From positions 1 through 16,789 of the forward strand of contig CAYTOA010000070.1 of the NCBI GenBank assembly GCA_964439265.1: a stretch of DNA of 16,789 nt, given 5' to 3'. The position numbers and the translations under genes are program-made. Positions 14,548-16,789 of this stretch are shown piece by piece (position 1 is the first letter of the stretch; the number at the start of each line of letters is the position of its first letter). The stretch is from JAGVPT01 sp964439265 (GTDB lineage Bacteria; Bacteroidota; Ignavibacteria; UBA10030; UBA8401). Under the pieces are notes generated by a model that did not search any database, was not told the DNA's origin, and worked only from the letters and a program-made list of their open reading frames with translations.

Positions 14548-16197
14548 TTACATTTTCTCGGGCGCTGATACGCCCAAAACGGCGCAGCCATTGGAAATGA
14601 CGATTCGCGCCATCTGGCAAACGGCCAGCCTGGCCTGCATCAGCGCCTTATTGTCGCTGATCACACGGTGCAGATGGTAGAAACGGTGAAACGTTTCGGC
14701 AACCTCGCGAAGATATGTCGTCAAGCGATGAGGCTCGTACGAGGCTGCGCAGCTAAGAATGACCTCCGGAAAATCCAAAAGAATTTTGAGCAGGCCGATC
14801 TCTTCCGGCTCTTTGAGAAGTTCAAACCGCGACGTTGTGAGAAGAGATTGCAGATCGTCGACCAGAACACCCTGTTCGGCTGCAAACCGGAGTATGCTGG
14901 CGATGCGGGCATGCGCATACTGGAGATAATAGACGGGATTCTGTTCAGACTGTTCCTTGGCAAGTGCGACGTCAAATTCAAGGTGTGTGTTCGCGCTCCG
15001 CATGACAAAGAAATAATGCACCGCGTCCGTTCCGACTTCGTCGATCAATTCGTCGAGGGTATAGACCTTCGCGTTCCGCTTGGACATTTTCACCACTTCG
15101 TCCTTGTCGACAAATGACACCATTTGATGGATGATCACTTTCACCTTGTCCGTATCGTACCCCAGGGCTTTCACTCCGGCTAGGACGTCGGGAATCGTCG
15201 CGATATGGTCGGCGCCGAATATGTCGACAACAAGCTGAAACCCCCGGCGGAACTTTTCCCGATGATACGCGATGTCAGGCAGCCGGTAGGTTGGTTCACC
15301 CGTCCTCTTGACGATGACCCGATCCTGATCTAAGCCGACAGCCGTCGCTTTGAACCAAACAGCTCCTTCGCTGTCGTACGCCAGTCCGCGTGCACGGAAT
15401 TCTTCCACCACCTCTTTTATTTTTCCCGATGTATAAAGCGAGTCCTCATTGTAGAAGACGTCATGGGTGACGCCAAGACGTGCGAGCGTCTTTTTAATTT
15501 TGTCAAAACACCATGTTTCGCCGGTTTTCTTGAAATACGATCTTTCGGCGTCTGTCTCCCGCAGCGACTCTCCTTTTTCTGCTTTGATCTCGAGCGCGAT
15601 ATCTTTGATATATTCCCCCTGATACCCTTCAGCGGGGAACGGATAATCATCGCCTAGAGATTGCCTGTACCGGGCATAAATGCTTTCTGCCAAGTTGCGC
15701 ATCTGATTGCCGGCATTGTTGAAATAATACTCGCGAGTCACGGCGTGCCCGGTCCATTCCAGGAGATTGGCGATCGTAGCGCCGAGGATGACCTGACGTC
15801 CATGGCCGCTGTGCAAAGGACCGGTAGGATTCGCGCTGACCCATTCGACATTCGTCTTGATTCCGCCGGCGCTCGTTGACCTCCCGAAGCTGCTGCCTTT
15901 TTGAAGTATCGTCTTGGCGCTGTCGATGACATAGCTGTCGGTAAAACGAAAATTGATGAATCCCGGGCCGGCGATCTCGGTCGATGAAATTCTCGCCGGG
16001 TCAATGCGCATAGTCTCGACGATCGCCTGAGCGATCTGGCGGGGGTTTTGACCGGCCGATTTTGCGACGACCATCGCAACGTTCGTCGTCAGGTCCCCGT
16101 GGGCAGCGATTTTAGGTTTGTCAAGTATGATGTCGGCGGCAGGATACTGGAGGGAAGCGAGAGCGCTGGCGATCGTGTGATGCAAATACTCTTTCAT
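14548..16197 (-). CDS. argS: Arginyl-tRNA synthetase
   Basis: 549 residues, full length for a class I ArgRS. It charges tRNA-Arg with arginine in the cytoplasm. The N-terminal Arg_tRNA_synt_N domain covers about 1-90 (with GDLTTNVAM at 34-42). The catalytic domain has SANPTGPLHSGHGRQ (121-135), where HSGH is the HIGH signature, and VKMSKRNAKVYTLDEL (369-384), where KMSKR is the KMSKS loop. NPVYYLQYAHARI (420-432) opens the DALR anticodon-binding domain, which ends with the characteristic LGVSAPEKM. The ATG overlaps the rsfS TGA by four bases (ATGA), so the two are translationally coupled. This is a core gene and its base composition is visibly richer in GC than the glycosyltransferase genes. 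It marks the edge of the polysaccharide locus. Confidence 0.97.
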   Translation of the reverse strand: MKEYLHHTIASALASLQYPAADIILDKPKIAAHGDLTTNVAMVVAKSAGQNPRQIAQAIVETMRIDPARISSTEIAGPGFINFRFTDSYVIDSAKTILQKGSSFGRSTSAGGIKTNVEWVSANPTGPLHSGHGRQVILGATIANLLEWTGHAVTREYYFNNAGNQMRNLAESIYARYRQSLGDDYPFPAEGYQGEYIKDIALEIKAEKGESLRETDAERSYFKKTGETWCFDKIKKTLARLGVTHDVFYNEDSLYTSGKIKEVVEEFRARGLAYDSEGAVWFKATAVGLDQDRVIVKRTGEPTYRLPDIAYHREKFRRGFQLVVDIFGADHIATIPDVLAGVKALGYDTDKVKVIIHQMVSFVDKDEVVKMSKRNAKVYTLDELIDEVGTDAVHYFFVMRSANTHLEFDVALAKEQSEQNPVYYLQYAHARIASILRFAAEQGVLVDDLQSLLTTSRFELLKEPEEIGLLKILLDFPEVILSCAASYEPHRLTTYLREVAETFHRFYHLHRVISDNKALMQARLAVCQMARIVISNGCAVLGVSAPEKM

Positions 16198-16598
16198 CGA
16201 TGGGCTGTTTTCTTTGCCACTCGGGCTTTTCTTCTTGCCGGTGCGGCTGCGGGTTTATCTTCGATGTACTCGAATTTCGCATCGCCCCACAATTTTTCTA
16301 AATTGTAAAACGAGCGGGTTTCTTTATGGAACACGTGCACAACCACGTCGACAAAATCCAGCAACACCCATGTCGACTCGCCCTGACCTTCGTCGTGCCA
16401 TATCCGTTCACCGGCACTTTCCGCGCCGTCGCGTATGGCGTCCGCAATTGCGCGAACGTGGGTGTCGGAATCCGCTGAACAGATAACGAAGTAGTCGGAC
16501 ATCGACGTTAACTTCCGAAGGTCGAGGAGGACAACATTCTGCGCCTTCTTGAGAAGTGCGAAGGCTGCAATTTTCCTAGCGAGTGTTTTTGAGGTCAA
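16194..16598 (-). CDS. rsfS: Ribosome silencing factor RsfS (Iojap/YbeB family)
   Basis: 134 residues. Members bind L14 of the large ribosomal subunit and block joining of subunits when nutrients are short. Diagnostic stretches: ALLKKAQNVVLLDLR (14-28), LTSMSDYFVICSADSDTHVR (30-49), WVLLDFVDVVVHVFHKETR (76-94) and FYNLEKLWGDA (96-106). After the conserved core comes a basic, Ala/Lys/Arg-rich tail (about 114-134) that most short members lack. The start is TTG at 16598 with GGGA five bases upstream; the next in-frame ATG (residue 32) would cut away conserved sequence. It lies 36 bases after the LytR_C-type gene and overlaps argS by four. Confidence 0.93.
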   Translation of the reverse strand: MTSKTLARKIAAFALLKKAQNVVLLDLRKLTSMSDYFVICSADSDTHVRAIADAIRDGAESAGERIWHDEGQGESTWVLLDFVDVVVHVFHKETRSFYNLEKLWGDAKFEYIEDKPAAAPARRKARVAKKTAHR

Positions 16599-16634
16599 AA
16601 TCTTCCCTTTCGGACTATAAATGATGGCGTACGG

Positions 16635-16789
16635 TTATTTCCACGCACGCAGCGCCTTAAAATCTTTTCCGAGCACCACGGAGGCGGTGACAAAGTATTC
16701 CGGGCTGATCTGCTGTATCACATTGGCCGGGTCAATCCCCAGATCCGATGCGATCTTCTTAGCGATCTCAGCGTTGCCGCTCCTATCGA
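16635..16789 (-). CDS. LytR_C-domain protein, C-terminal fragment
   Basis: Fifty codons plus TAA are visible; the 5' part lies beyond the window. I translated it directly: it begins DRSGNAEIAKKIASDLGIDP and ends with EYFVTASVVLGKDFKALRAWK. The tail, with a helix followed by a strand and VVLGKDF, matches the end of the LytR C-terminal domain (PF13399), found at the end of LCP-type cell-wall ligases or alone in small proteins. Which of these it is cannot be decided here. Its place just upstream of rsfS suggests one operon with rsfS-argS. Confidence 0.65.
   Translation of the reverse strand, partial: DRSGNAEIAKKIASDLGIDPANVIQQISPEYFVTASVVLGKDFKALRAWK

Noticed and set aside
14668..15117. Plus-strand open frame of 149 codons inside argS
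   Set aside because: Antisense to argS, which has complete HIGH and KMSKS signatures; the frame is open because of argS codon use.
1..16789. CRISPR arrays, tRNA or rRNA genes, insertion sequences, toxin-antitoxin or defence genes
   Set aside because: I looked for spaced direct repeats, tRNA-like ends, terminal inverted repeats with a transposase frame and unexplained small genes, and found none; nearly all sequence is accounted for by the listed genes.

Overview
This is a chromosomal segment in which every gene I can support lies on the minus strand, so transcription runs from high to low coordinates. At the high-coordinate end is a housekeeping block: the C-terminal end of a LytR_C-domain protein (16635 to the window edge), then rsfS (ribosome silencing factor) and argS (arginyl-tRNA synthetase). 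The rest, from about 14280 down to the window edge at 1, is a polysaccharide assembly locus of the Wzx/Wzy type. The two blocks are separated by about 270 bp that carries a plausible promoter for the polysaccharide operon.

In transcription order the polysaccharide genes are: a short RmlC-like cupin epimerase, RmlB (dTDP-glucose 4,6-dehydratase) and WecB (UDP-GlcNAc 2-epimerase) for nucleotide sugars; a Wza-like outer-membrane export protein and a kinase-less Wzz/PCP chain-length protein; a Wzy-type polymerase (ligase not excluded) and a Wzx flippase; a SAM-dependent methyltransferase; four glycosyltransferases (GT2, GT4, GT4, membrane GT2); and the N-terminal 249 residues of an initiating polyprenyl-phosphate sugar-1-phosphate transferase cut off by the window start. 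Genes are packed tightly, several with TGATG or TAATG stop/start overlaps, so the block reads as one operon. The only sizeable internal gap is 187 bp between wza and wzz.

The genes make a coherent pathway. The sugar transferase loads the first sugar phosphate on undecaprenyl phosphate, up to four GTs extend it (so a repeat unit of up to about five sugars, by inference), the methyltransferase may decorate or cap it, Wzx flips it, Wzy polymerises, the PCP protein sets length, and the Wza-like protein takes the chain across the outer membrane. ManNAc-type and 6-deoxyhexose-type precursors are suggested by WecB and RmlB.

The organism is a diderm bacterium, because of the outer-membrane exporter. 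The long SLBB exporter, the PCP protein family and the LytR_C-rsfS-argS block suggest to me the Bacteroidota/Chlorobiota/Ignavibacteriota group, and visible Shine-Dalgarno sites favour the Ignavibacteria/Chlorobi side; this is inference from memory of family types. I see no RNA genes, insertion sequences, CRISPR arrays or attachment sites. I found no clearly new system. The most noteworthy points are the pairing of a Wza exporter with a kinase-less PCP, homopolymer tracts inside wzx, wzy and the initiating transferase, the odd RmlC-like protein without RmlA or RmlD nearby, and a shared EYSEYS coding repeat in two neighbouring unrelated glycosyltransferases.
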